64,000 nt of DNA, taken from Ruegeria halocynthiae. GTDB lineage: Bacteria; Pseudomonadota; Alphaproteobacteria; Rhodobacterales; Rhodobacteraceae. Positions 54,068 to 63,190 of this stretch are shown here, in pieces. Position numbers and translations under genes: made by a program. The stretch lies in the NCBI RefSeq assembly GCF_000743705.1, contig NZ_JQEZ01000003.1, forward strand, positions 231,529-295,528, written 5' to 3'. The stretch's first letter is position 1; every line of letters begins with the position of its first letter. The notes under the pieces are model-generated. The model saw nothing but the letters and a program-made list of their open reading frames with translations, did no database searches and had not been told where the DNA came from.

Positions 54068-54351
54068 CCCGGACGGCCGAAAACGATCTGGCAAAAATAT
54101 GGGCATACATCGCAGAGGATTCCCCAAAACGCGCCAGTACTTTTATCGAAGAAATTTCAGCACGTTTCGAACCGCTACTGTTTCACCCTGAGATAGGACC
54201 AGCGCGCGACCAACTTTCCCCGAACCTAAGAGTGCAGTTTCACAAGAAATATGCGATCTACTATACGTTCACGGATACAGAACTGATCATCGTGCATGTC
54301 GTACATAGCGCACGAGACGCAAAAGCGATCTTCCCTGATGATTGCGATTAG
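54043..54351 (+). CDS. parE: ParE/RelE-family toxin with non-standard start codon
   Basis: A 102-codon frame immediately after parD gives a complete ParE-like protein: RPLALRITRTAENDLAKIWA, IAEDSPKRASTFIEEIS, LLFHPEIGPARDQLSPNLRV, KKYAIYYTFTDTELIIVHVV and HSARDAKAIF. This matches the fold and C-terminal HSARD-type end of ParE, a gyrase-targeting toxin. No ATG, GTG or TTG occurs in frame between the preceding stop (53998) and the conserved region. An ATC at 54043, seven bases after GGGGAGG, is the best-placed start. Either translation uses a rare ATC start or a start codon was mutated and the toxin is weak or dead. Confidence 0.75.
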   Translation: MRPLALRITRTAENDLAKIWAYIAEDSPKRASTFIEEISARFEPLLFHPEIGPARDQLSPNLRVQFHKKYAIYYTFTDTELIIVHVVHSARDAKAIFPDDCD

Positions 54352-54664
54352 CCGGTTCTGTTTCATCATCCGACGCCTCATAAATCGCGATGACTTGAGC
54401 GTCTTCAGCAGTGAGGTCGCCGGCCAATTTGCGTCGCTGGCCAATCCGCAAGCCGAGGCCGCCCGGACGCTTGGCAATATCGTCAGTGTCGATACAAGCA
54501 TGGCACACCTTCCTTATGTCAGATCCGGACATCATACCCGCGTCAAGGACAACGGCCCGTGGCAGCAACTGAGCGGCTACAGTCCCTAAATTTGCGTTGC
54601 GCCATCGCAAAGAGGTGTGAATAGTGAAATTGCAGCAACCCAAATGTGAATTGTCGAGCGACGG
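54352..54664. other. Gap between toxin and RND genes, no supported gene
   Basis: 313 bases after the toxin. Open frames on both strands (54296-54589 plus, 54287-54643 minus) overlap the toxin coding region or lack ribosome-binding sites and recognisable domains. The right end should contain the RND operon promoter. No regulator gene or terminator was seen. Confidence 0.45.
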
Positions 54665-55768
54665 ATGACCCCAACCGGCCTGTTTTTTTGCACCCTGACC
54701 GCGATTGGTTTAGCAGGCCAAGTAGCGGCGCAGTCGGATGCCTCATCACCACCCAGCGTAGTCGTTGCACAAGCGACAATGGACGATTTGCAAAAACAGG
54801 ATCAGTTTGTCGGACGCGTGGTCGCTGATCAGAGTGTTGATCTGCAAGCCCAGGTCGACGGCGTGTTGCAAGAGGTCAACTTTGCCGAGGGCGGCACTGT
54901 GTCCAAAGGCGATGTTCTTTTTAGGATCGAACAAAGGAAATATGCCGCCAGCGTTGAAAGTGCCCAAGCAGCCCTGAAAAGTGCGCAGGCCAGCGCCCAG
55001 AGCAACAAGGCAGACCTGGACCGCCAAAAAACCTTGTTTGATAAAGGCGACATTCCCCAGGCCATTCTGGATTCAGCATCAGCAACCTACGCAGAGGCCC
55101 AAGCCGCAGTGGACGAGGCCCGTGCCGATCTGAAGATTGCGCAGATTGACCTCGACCACACTGAAATCACCAGCCCGTTGGACGGGCGCATCGGGCTGTC
55201 AGCGGTAGATGTGGGTAACATCGTGGATACCGACAGCGGAGTGTTGGCGACTGTCGCCAGTGTCGACCCAATCCTTGTCAGCTTTTATGTCAGCGAGCCG
55301 GTTTTGCTGCGCGAACGTCGCAAGGGTTTGATTACGCATCAAGATAACAAACTGACGACAGAGATCACACTTGCTGATGGCGGAACCTATCCAACGCCGG
55401 GCAAGATCACGTTTGTTGGCGCTAGCATCAATCAGGACACCGACACCGTGGAACTGCGGGCAACGTTTGCCAATCCACAGGGTCTTTTGATCCCGGGTCA
55501 GTTTGTAGCTGTCAGCCTAAGTGGGTCTGAGGCCGCCAAAGTCCTGACCGTGCCGCGCAACGCAGTGCAGTTCGACAAGCAAGGGTATTTTGTTTTTTCT
55601 GTTGATGACAAAAGTACGGTTCACCGAAAGAACATCGAGATTGGCACACAATCCGCGACCCGAACCGAAGTCAGTTCTGGCTTAACCCAAGGAGACCGTG
55701 TCGTCGTGCAAGGCCTACAGAAAGTCCATGATGGATTGGTCGTGAAAGCGGTCGACAGCCAAAGTTAG
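54665..55768 (+). CDS. RND efflux periplasmic adaptor subunit
   Basis: A 367-residue membrane-fusion protein (MexE/AcrA type). A signal peptide of about 21 residues (ending QVAAQ) is not a lipoprotein signal. Then come a lipoyl half (DLQAQVDGVLQEVNFAEGG), a helical hairpin (~95-155), the second lipoyl half (ITSPLDGRIGLSAVDVGNIV) and barrel domains. It is followed 9 bases later by the RND pump gene. Together they form an inner-membrane efflux pair; the outer-membrane channel must be supplied from elsewhere. Confidence 0.93.
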   Translation: MTPTGLFFCTLTAIGLAGQVAAQSDASSPPSVVVAQATMDDLQKQDQFVGRVVADQSVDLQAQVDGVLQEVNFAEGGTVSKGDVLFRIEQRKYAASVESAQAALKSAQASAQSNKADLDRQKTLFDKGDIPQAILDSASATYAEAQAAVDEARADLKIAQIDLDHTEITSPLDGRIGLSAVDVGNIVDTDSGVLATVASVDPILVSFYVSEPVLLRERRKGLITHQDNKLTTEITLADGGTYPTPGKITFVGASINQDTDTVELRATFANPQGLLIPGQFVAVSLSGSEAAKVLTVPRNAVQFDKQGYFVFSVDDKSTVHRKNIEIGTQSATRTEVSSGLTQGDRVVVQGLQKVHDGLVVKAVDSQS

Positions 55769-55776
55769 GTGTTCGC

Positions 55777-58700
55777 TTGATTTCGCAATACTTCATCAAC
55801 CGACCACACTTTGCTGCTGTAATTGCAATTCTCATGGTTCTGTTCGGCGCGGTATGCGTGCGATTGATACCGATCTCGGAATACCCCGACATCACCCCAC
55901 CGCAAGTGTATGTGACAACTGCCTACCCGGGTGCTGACGCCAAAGTCATTCAGGAATCCGTGGCCACCCCTATTGAAGAGCGTGTGAACGGCATCCAAGG
56001 CATGTTGTATATGTCTTCCAAGAGTTCAAATGACGGTACTTACAAATTGGCTGTTTCATTTGAGCTGGGTACTGATCCTGATGTTGCCGCGGTCGAAGTC
56101 CAGAACCGGATAGCTCTGGCAGGTTCGGAATTGCCGTCAATTGTACTGCAACAAGGGATCGAAGTTACAAAGCAATCTGGCAATCTGATCATAGTGATCA
56201 ACATCACATCGCCGGACGGGTCGCACGACGAACTCTATCTCAGCAACTATGCAGCTGATTTTCTGCATGATCCTCTGCAACGCTTGCCCGGTGTGGGGAA
56301 TATTTCGCAATTTGGCCAACTGGAATACAGCATGCGGGTGTGGATCAACCCCGTTCGCATGGCCGCGCTAAACATCACTGCGGCAGAGGTTGCGGACGCC
56401 ATCGAAAAACAGAACTTTGTTGCAGCGGCGGGCCAGGTAGGAGCGCCTCCATTTGGAAATGCACGCACTGACTTTCAGTTCAAGCTGCGGGCCGAAGGGC
56501 TATTGCGCGATGCAGAAGAATTTGGGCGTATCATCGTCGCGTCCAACTCAGACGGATCAATTACTCGTTTGGAGGACGTGGCGCGTATCGAACTTGGTTC
56601 TGCCACCTATGCCGGGTCCACGAAACTGAACGGAAAGGAATCCGCGACGATAGCAGTACATCAGGAAAGTTCGGCCAACGCGCTGGACATCTCGGAAAGC
56701 ATCCAAAGCCTTTTGGGTGAGCTTTCCCAAAAGTTTCCTGACGGGGTGTCGTATGAGATCACATATGACGTAACTGATGCGGTTCGTGTGTCGCTCAGGG
56801 ATATCATGACCACATTGGCCCTGACGGCGGCGCTGGTTATCGCGGTGACGTTCCTGTTTCTGGCCAGCTTTCGCGCGACCATTGTTCCTGCCATCGCCAT
56901 TCCGGTTTCATTGCTTGGTGCCGTCGCACTGATCTTTGCTATCGGGTTCAGTGCCAACATGATCACGCTGTTTGCGCTTGTGTTGGCGATCACGCTGGTC
57001 GTCGATGATGCGATAATCATTATCGAAAACGCCCAGCGTATCCTCACCGAAGAAAATCTGGACCCGCGCGAGGCGACGCTGAAAGCAATGTCACAGGTCC
57101 ACCGACCGATCGTGGCGACAACCTTTGTTCTCGCCGCAGTCTTCGTTCCTGTCTGCTTTTTCCCGGGCGTGACCGGAACGATTTATTACCAGTTCGCCGC
57201 GACAATAATCTTTGCCTTTGTTTTGTCTGCTGTAAACGCTCTGACATTGGCACCTGTTCTCTGTGTGATGATGTTGAAGTCTGGCGCAAAACCAATCGGG
57301 CCATTGGCTTTTGTACCGGCGGTGATTTTCTGGATAAGGCGTCAGTACTTGCGGCTCGTAGCCCTTATGCTTCGATTTACAGTGGTATCGCTCTTGGTTT
57401 TTGCCTGTGCTGCCGCGGCAACTGTGTACCTGTTCAAAACTGTTCCAACCGGATTGATCCCTCAGGAAGATAATGGTGTCTTACTTGCATCCATGGAGCT
57501 GCCTGACGGCGCGTCTTTGCAACGCACGCAGGCTTTCATGGATAAGGCCGGTGCGTTGATCGAAAAGACCCCGGGCGTGGAAAACGTGTCCATCGTGTCA
57601 GGGGCAAGCATGTTGGCTGGTGGCCGCTCGAACGCCGGTATGGCAATTGTCACGCTCAAACCTTGGGATCAGCGAAAAGCGCCGGATTTGCAGTTGGGCG
57701 CAATTTTGCGAAACCTCGACCGCAAACTTGCAACTTTGCCCGAGGCTGAAAGCTATGTGTTTCCTTTCCCGACCATCCACGGGCTGGGATCGACAGGTGG
57801 TATATCGGTCGAGCTGTTGGATCTGGAAAATGGAGACAGCGGCAAATTGGATTCCGTGATGAATGCATTTGTCGCCGCGTTGAACGCAGCCCCAGAGTTT
57901 GTTCGCGCAAACGGTAATTTCGCGGGCCAGACTCCCCAGTATCGACTGTCTGTCGATCGCGACCGGGCCGAGACTTTGGGGGTGAGCGTCGCCGACATAT
58001 TTACAGCGCTGCAGGCCAATCTCAGCTCGTATTTCGTGGACAACTTCGTCCTGTCCGAGAGGGTGTACTGGGTGGTTATTTCTGCCGAAGCCGAGTTTCG
58101 GCAAACGCTTGATGATGTGGACAATATTTACGTCAAGAATGCGTCTGGCGACTCGTTACCACTGCGCAATTTTGTCAGCTATGAACCCGTGTTGGCGCCG
58201 GACTCAATCCCCCGATACAACCTATTCACTGCCGCGTCGGTCAGTGCACAATTGGCCCAAGGTGTAAGTTCCGGAGACGGGATCAAAGCCATGCAGGCGA
58301 TTGCTGAGAACACCCTGCCGGATGGGTTTCGGATCGAGTGGTCAGGCGTAACCCAGCAAGAAGTGAAATCACAGGGGCTGGTGGTTTACATCATGCTTTC
58401 TGCCGTCGTGTTGGCCTATCTGTTCCTGGTTGTATTGTATGAAAGTTGGGTATTGCCCCTGTCTATTGTCACCTCAACAGTCTTTGCCCTTCTTGGAGCA
58501 CTTCTCCCTCTGGCACTGTTGCCTTTCCTGACTAGCAATATCTTCGCGCAGGTTGGTATGGTTCTGTTGATTGGGTTGGCAGCAAAAAAAGCAATCATGG
58601 TCGTCGAATTTGCCAATCAGCAACGCGAAAGCGGAGTAAGCATCCGAGACGCCGCCCTGAAAGCCGCAGAGATCCGATTCAGGCCGGTTACAATGACGGG

Positions 58701-58893
58701 CCTTTGTTTCATTATCGGCGTTATTCCCCTGGTTCTTTCGAGCGGTGCCGGAGCGGCCGCCCGCGTATCCATCGGGTTTCCTGTGCTATTTGGCATGATA
58801 CTGGACAGCACCCTGGGGCTGCTCATGATCCCTGTGCTGTATGCTGTATTTCAATCACTCAGCGAACGGCTTGCAAAAATCGGCATCCGTTGA
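55777..58893 (+). CDS. RND multidrug efflux permease (HAE-1, AcrB/MexF type)
   Basis: A 1038-residue RND transporter with the usual 12 helices and two large periplasmic loops. The N-terminus MISQYFINRPHFAAVIAIL is standard, as are the proton-relay Asp pair in LVVDDAIIIIENAQ (helix 4) and the Lys in GLAAKKAIMVVEFANQ (helix 10). The start is TTG at 55777. Full length and intact key residues indicate an active drug/proton antiporter. No TetR-type regulator or TolC gene is adjacent. Confidence 0.95.
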   Translation: MISQYFINRPHFAAVIAILMVLFGAVCVRLIPISEYPDITPPQVYVTTAYPGADAKVIQESVATPIEERVNGIQGMLYMSSKSSNDGTYKLAVSFELGTDPDVAAVEVQNRIALAGSELPSIVLQQGIEVTKQSGNLIIVINITSPDGSHDELYLSNYAADFLHDPLQRLPGVGNISQFGQLEYSMRVWINPVRMAALNITAAEVADAIEKQNFVAAAGQVGAPPFGNARTDFQFKLRAEGLLRDAEEFGRIIVASNSDGSITRLEDVARIELGSATYAGSTKLNGKESATIAVHQESSANALDISESIQSLLGELSQKFPDGVSYEITYDVTDAVRVSLRDIMTTLALTAALVIAVTFLFLASFRATIVPAIAIPVSLLGAVALIFAIGFSANMITLFALVLAITLVVDDAIIIIENAQRILTEENLDPREATLKAMSQVHRPIVATTFVLAAVFVPVCFFPGVTGTIYYQFAATIIFAFVLSAVNALTLAPVLCVMMLKSGAKPIGPLAFVPAVIFWIRRQYLRLVALMLRFTVVSLLVFACAAAATVYLFKTVPTGLIPQEDNGVLLASMELPDGASLQRTQAFMDKAGALIEKTPGVENVSIVSGASMLAGGRSNAGMAIVTLKPWDQRKAPDLQLGAILRNLDRKLATLPEAESYVFPFPTIHGLGSTGGISVELLDLENGDSGKLDSVMNAFVAALNAAPEFVRANGNFAGQTPQYRLSVDRDRAETLGVSVADIFTALQANLSSYFVDNFVLSERVYWVVISAEAEFRQTLDDVDNIYVKNASGDSLPLRNFVSYEPVLAPDSIPRYNLFTAASVSAQLAQGVSSGDGIKAMQAIAENTLPDGFRIEWSGVTQQEVKSQGLVVYIMLSAVVLAYLFLVVLYESWVLPLSIVTSTVFALLGALLPLALLPFLTSNIFAQVGMVLLIGLAAKKAIMVVEFANQQRESGVSIRDAALKAAEIRFRPVTMTGLCFIIGVIPLVLSSGAGAAARVSIGFPVLFGMILDSTLGLLMIPVLYAVFQSLSERLAKIGIR

Positions 58894-59003
58894 CCAATGT
58901 GATCTGCTACGTGCTGTGGCGTCGTCCGCTTTGGATGCCTCAACTGACAGGTTCCTTAATACTTGCTAGTAATCTTGCATCTGCTCCTATGAAGGGAAAT
59001 GAG

Positions 59004-59487
59004 ATGCTCAAGATGACCAAATCACCTTTATCGTATCGTTATCGGAGCATTGTTTTTGGCGGAATAGCCCTTCTTTCTGCACTGTCTCTGGGGGGTCGAG
59101 GTCGCTGCCCAAAGCCTGCCGAACGTCAAAGGAACATGGACGTCCCGCGCCGAAGGATTGATCCGTGGCGAACAAATAGAATGGCCCTTGGCCTTTGACA
59201 TCAACTGGCAGGAAGGCCGCTTTTTCACAGGAACCTATTTCTGGAGCGTTGACGAAAACCTGGGCGTTCAAGAGCAATCCGGCGGCGGAGCAACGCTGAG
59301 CGGAGAAGTGCGTTTTCAGGGTGTGATCGCATGGGACAATAGCAGCATCATAATGGTCGACCTTGGCGACACGGGCACTGTGTCGGGATCTTTTACCAAC
59401 GATGACACCTTGCAGCTAATTGGGTACGAAGCTGGCGAACATGCCCTGGTCGCGGCGGCAATATGCGTTCGCAGCAAAGGCGACTAA
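59004..59487 (+). pseudogene. Small secreted protein gene with frameshift in a G6 run
   Basis: The ATG at 59004 behind GAAGGGA opens a signal peptide (MLKMTKSPLSYRYRSIVFGG, then IALLSALSL). At the G run 59090-59095 the frame shifts; removing one G joins the signal to VEVAAQSLPNVKGTWTS and an intact 125-residue mature part ending VAAAICVRSKGD at 59487. Both halves look coding: signal peptide with AAQ cleavage site, then a beta-rich domain (GTYFWSVDENLG, TGTVSGSFTNDDTLQLIG). It is therefore one gene interrupted by a single-base insertion, by sequencing error, or by a phase-variable tract. The mature family is not recognised. Confidence 0.7.
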
Positions 59488-59754
59488 CCCTCTGATCCAT
59501 TGCTCTGCTGTTGACCATAGATCGAGTTCACACCAACAGAAATAGCATTGATTTGAGCATCGGATATTGCGCGTGAAATTGGGTGTCGATGCTGCTCACA
59601 ACAATACGCGAAACCGAATTCTCATATCTTGCGGTGGGGCGGCCAAGACCCTCTTATCTTATCGTTGGACATCACCACGGCCGAGTGCCTATTTTGTTAG
59701 GGTTAGGTGGCAAAATGGTTCTCGATAATACATGAGCTTTGAGGGAGAGATGAC

Positions 59755-61392
59755 TTGCGCAACGCCTTTGTTTTTTGTCTTTTAATGTTCTGTCCACATG
59801 ACTCGTTCGCTGACTCGTCGCTGGCCAAGGTCACCTATTTTGAACAAGGCTGGTCCGCATCCGAACGCGAAGAGTTCTACTATACCCCTCAGGGTTCGCA
59901 CCTCATTCCCGCAGATTGGTTTGCCGTTCTTGAACGAGCGGACGGGCAGGGCAAGTTTAGCGATCCAAACTACCTCAGTCAGTTTGGATTTCTTGCGTCA
60001 AATGGTGCGTCACAGGCAAACCCCGGGGCATATCCGGTGGGGTTTTCCGTTGACACTCAAGCCAATCAGATCGGATTGACTTGTGCTGCCTGTCACACTG
60101 CCGAAGTTGAATTGGGCGGTGAAGTCTTGCGAATAGACGGTGCACCGGCCCATCTGGACGTTGACGCTTTCTACCAATCATTGGCACAAGCTGTCTCGTT
60201 AACGCTTGTCGAGGCCGAGCGTTTCAAACGTTTCGCAGTTGCGCTCAAAGTGACCGACGAAACGTCAATCAAGGAACTCAAGGCGAAATTCACTGCGTTC
60301 AACTTGCACATAACAAGCGATGCAATTGTCCGTAAAGCGAGCGTTGAGGCAGGTTTTGGCCGTGTTGATGCATTGACCCAGATTGCGAACGCGCTGGCAG
60401 TGCGAGATCAGGTTTTACCTACCAACATTTACCCGGTTGAAACTCCTACCAGTTATCCACCTTTGTGGCTGACACCGCAGTTGGAGTATGTGCAGTGGAA
60501 CCCGATTGCCGCCAGCCCCATAGGGCGGAACTTCGGAGAAGTACTGGGCGTCTATGGTAATACCAACCTGGCACCTGATGCTGGCAAAGATGCGTATAAA
60601 TCCAGCGCAAACCTGGAAAACCTTCATCAATTGGAACAATTGGTGTCCACTCTTCAGCCACCTGAATGGGACCCATCGCGCATGGGAGAGATTGATGCCG
60701 ATATTGCCGCAAACGGTAAAACTCTATTTCAGGATCACTGCGCGACATGCCACAACATCGCCCCCTACACGTTGACGGACCCTGCAAAAAATTACTTCAA
60801 GAAAACGTTTATCAAGATCGGTCGGGTGAACTTCCGCGAAGTCGGCACGGACCCAGCCTATGTCGAGAATTTCGTTACCCGCCGCATCATGACAAACGCA
60901 ACAACGGCGCCTCTCTTCCAAGGTAACTCGATTGTTCCCGGTCCTGCATTCACTGAGTACACAGTGGCGGCCTCGCTCAAGCGTGCCATCAAAGAAGCCA
61001 GTCTAAGCGAAGAGGCGACTTTTGCAGTCAACGGCTTTCGTTATGGCACCGGAGACGACGGTAAACCGACCCCATACACCCCACCAAGCCTGACAGACCT
61101 AAAGGCCAGCCCTTTGGCTGGCGTTTGGGCAACCGGTCCCTATCTACACAACGGCTCGGTTCCCACAATTTACGAGTTGCTATCACCGGTGCAGGAACGT
61201 CGCACGGTATTTTGGACCGGTGGTCGCTCGTTGGACCTGGAAAAATTAGGCTATCAAAGTTCTGAGGCACCTGGTCTGTTCCGCTTTGATACCGGGCTGC
61301 GTGGTAATGGAAATGGCGGGCATCTTTACCCCAAAAAAAGTCTCCGTCATGATGAGCGTGTGGCAATTATCGAATATCTTAAGACACAATAG
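59755..61392 (+). CDS. Di-heme cytochrome c peroxidase-like protein
   Basis: A 545-residue periplasmic cytochrome with an N-terminal signal (about 20 residues, ending SFAD). Two heme sites are present: CAACH at 110-114 and CATCH at 329-333, the second inside a typical cytochrome c domain (NGKTLFQDHCATCH). The family of large di-heme peroxidase-like proteins includes the rubber oxygenase RoxA and many uncharacterised members of similar length. The C-terminal segment YTPPSLTDLKASPLAGVWAT is typical. The start is TTG 59755 behind GGGAG. The substrate is unknown; classic CcpA is shorter (about 330). Confidence 0.88.
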   Translation: MRNAFVFCLLMFCPHDSFADSSLAKVTYFEQGWSASEREEFYYTPQGSHLIPADWFAVLERADGQGKFSDPNYLSQFGFLASNGASQANPGAYPVGFSVDTQANQIGLTCAACHTAEVELGGEVLRIDGAPAHLDVDAFYQSLAQAVSLTLVEAERFKRFAVALKVTDETSIKELKAKFTAFNLHITSDAIVRKASVEAGFGRVDALTQIANALAVRDQVLPTNIYPVETPTSYPPLWLTPQLEYVQWNPIAASPIGRNFGEVLGVYGNTNLAPDAGKDAYKSSANLENLHQLEQLVSTLQPPEWDPSRMGEIDADIAANGKTLFQDHCATCHNIAPYTLTDPAKNYFKKTFIKIGRVNFREVGTDPAYVENFVTRRIMTNATTAPLFQGNSIVPGPAFTEYTVAASLKRAIKEASLSEEATFAVNGFRYGTGDDGKPTPYTPPSLTDLKASPLAGVWATGPYLHNGSVPTIYELLSPVQERRTVFWTGGRSLDLEKLGYQSSEAPGLFRFDTGLRGNGNGGHLYPKKSLRHDERVAIIEYLKTQ

Positions 61393-61478
61393 CAATCGAT
61401 CAGAGGAACTACTGACTCACTTCTTAGCGATGGTTAACGACGCGCGGTTGGTGCAACACGTCAAGGTGTTGAGGTGCC

Positions 61479-62621
61479 CTAATTTCCATCATTGGTCAAA
61501 ATGTGGATTACTTTTTCCAACTCGTCGTCATTTGTCTTTACAAAGTCCTGTCCCGCCTTGCGTATCATCGCGATATTCTGATCAGAGGCGTCAAACGCAT
61601 TGGAATTGGCTGGTAAATGGGGTGACAAGAAAAATGCCTGAACATCAACGCCGGATTCAAACTCTCCATGACGTTCCAGAGCGTGTGCGCTGACACTCGA
61701 CTCGCCCGTCGTGACCATGTTCATCAATGGTAAGAACCATTGGACGAGACCGCCATCGGCAACGGTTTGTTCAGCAATAGATCTTTCCCGGCGAGAGCCA
61801 ACTGAGATAATTACAAAATCCTTAACCTCAGGCAGGTGCGTACGGGCATGCAAGTACGCTGCTTCGCCCGGAGCGTTCAATATCATCGCGCCGTCACTAA
61901 CATAATCTTCTTCAGACTGGTTGCCGACCAGTTTTATGGCCGGAAAATAGATTGGTGCACTTGTTACAGCCGTCACAAGCGCGCGCAGGTACATGTTGGC
62001 GTCGCTCTTGTCCCAATTGCGAAACAGCCTCAGACCGTTGCTCTTTTGCGAAAAGGAAGGAAACATGGTCGGGAGTAACAGGTCATTAAATTGACCGTCC
62101 CCAAACAGCTTTGTTGCGACCGTTATTCGGGACTTATTCTGAAGAACAGGCCCGTAGACCCCATTTGCCGTCAGTATCGTGTGATAGGCCGGGGCGTTTA
62201 GGACTGTTGCGGCGAAATCTGTGTAGACGTCTATTGCCTCATTTGCAGTCATCGGCTCGTCTGACTGGCTATCGGGGTGAAGAAGTAGTGCGGAAATGAT
62301 AGCACCGGTTGACGCGCCGGCAACAAAATCAAACATCTCGTAAATGCGCTTGCCGGATTTTTCTTCAAGGGCTTTCAGAACTTCTAGTTCGGCGAGCCCA
62401 TGCATCGCGCCGCCCTCGATAGACAGAACGAAAACACGCTTCGGGTGTTGGGTTTTCCAGCCTCTTGGCGCGCTGAATTCTGAGGCCTCCGGCCAAGCGA
62501 CCATTTCGGATTCTGAATCAAAAATGTAATGATTGTATACGAGGATGCTGAAACCGTAGAGAAGCGCAACGACAACAAATAACAACGCTACAGAACCGGC
62601 AAAACGAATGATCCTTCGCAT
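61479..62621 (-). CDS. Membrane-anchored patatin-like phospholipase
   Basis: A 380-residue protein: a signal anchor (residues ~6-30), a short linker, then a patatin domain. The oxyanion loop is SIEGGAMHGLAEL (~68-80), the nucleophile Ser104 lies in GASTG, and the catalytic Asp in SDGAMILNAPG. The remainder resembles bacterial patatins with LSIEGGG-type starts. The likely activity is lipid acyl hydrolysis at the outer face of the inner membrane or in the periplasm. The start at ATG 62621 has GAGG nearby; GTG 62627 is also open. It is convergent with the cytochrome gene. Confidence 0.9.
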   Translation of the reverse strand: MRRIIRFAGSVALLFVVVALLYGFSILVYNHYIFDSESEMVAWPEASEFSAPRGWKTQHPKRVFVLSIEGGAMHGLAELEVLKALEEKSGKRIYEMFDFVAGASTGAIISALLLHPDSQSDEPMTANEAIDVYTDFAATVLNAPAYHTILTANGVYGPVLQNKSRITVATKLFGDGQFNDLLLPTMFPSFSQKSNGLRLFRNWDKSDANMYLRALVTAVTSAPIYFPAIKLVGNQSEEDYVSDGAMILNAPGEAAYLHARTHLPEVKDFVIISVGSRRERSIAEQTVADGGLVQWFLPLMNMVTTGESSVSAHALERHGEFESGVDVQAFFLSPHLPANSNAFDASDQNIAMIRKAGQDFVKTNDDELEKVIHILTNDGN

Positions 62622-63058
62622 TTTCACCTCTGGCCAAGCAATCCCTTCGGAATTCTGTCACCGTTGAGAACGGTAAACAACCATTTGTTAGATTGGGGAA
62701 ACATTCAAGAATCCGCTGCCAATTGGTTTTGACTTCTGAAAGGGGCCCAAGCCAAGTGTGCCCTGGCTTTGGTGCACAAATCACCTGCAGGAGGTCATGA
62801 GTAACTGGCTCTTTACGCAATACAAGAATGCGAACTGGCTTTCGTATAACGCAGTATTGAAGCAATGCGGGCAGATAACCGGATTCGTGGAAAGCCTGTT
62901 GAAGCTCGAAAGACTGGGTCGCGCCTGCTTAAATATGCATGTCCCTTTAGGGTGGAGGCGGGGTCGTACTGGCGACTTGAAACCATACTGAAACCCGGCT
63001 CATTTCCGGCCAGGTTCCGCTGCACCCAGATGATAGAAAGAACGATCCAACCCGTTTC

Positions 63059-63091
63059 CGTCCTAATGCTGGCGCATTCAGCATTAGGACG
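63059..63091. repeat. Perfect 12-base inverted repeat
   Basis: CGTCCTAATGCT and AGCATTAGGACG separated by a nine-base loop GGCGCATTC. It lies about 100 bases downstream of the gabD stop on the minus strand, so it could form a terminator-type RNA hairpin, though without a T-tract. Confidence 0.7.
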
Positions 63092-63105
63092 CAGGAACGT
63101 TCCTG
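63092..63105. repeat. Perfect 14-base palindrome
   Basis: CAGGAACGTTCCTG directly abuts the 12-base inverted repeat. A further perfect palindrome GAACCGGTTC occurs at 63143-63152. Such symmetry suits a dimeric DNA-binding protein or a repeat element; no function can be assigned. Confidence 0.6.
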
Positions 63106-63190
63106 GGTGTTGGCAGCAGTAGCTCGGAAGCCCGATCCTTCTGAACCGGTTCGAGTGGAACAAACCAACTGCTGGCCAAAAGAAGACTAC

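Larger units (their letters stand above)
62622..63190. other. Gene-poor region between patatin and gabD
   Basis: 569 bases with no supportable gene; short frames on both strands are low-complexity or Arg-rich shadows. The left end should carry the patatin promoter. The right part contains a 12-base inverted repeat and two perfect palindromes within about 95 bases, described separately. It may be a decayed mobile element border, but no transposase or target-site duplication was found. Confidence 0.5.

Noticed and set aside
54296..54589. 97-codon frame after the toxin
   Set aside because: It overlaps the toxin C-terminus in another frame, lacks a ribosome-binding site and shows no domain.
61445..61480. 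CAACAC/GTGTTG hairpin between the cytochrome and patatin genes as terminator
   Set aside because: Only a six-base stem with no T-tract; could arise by chance.
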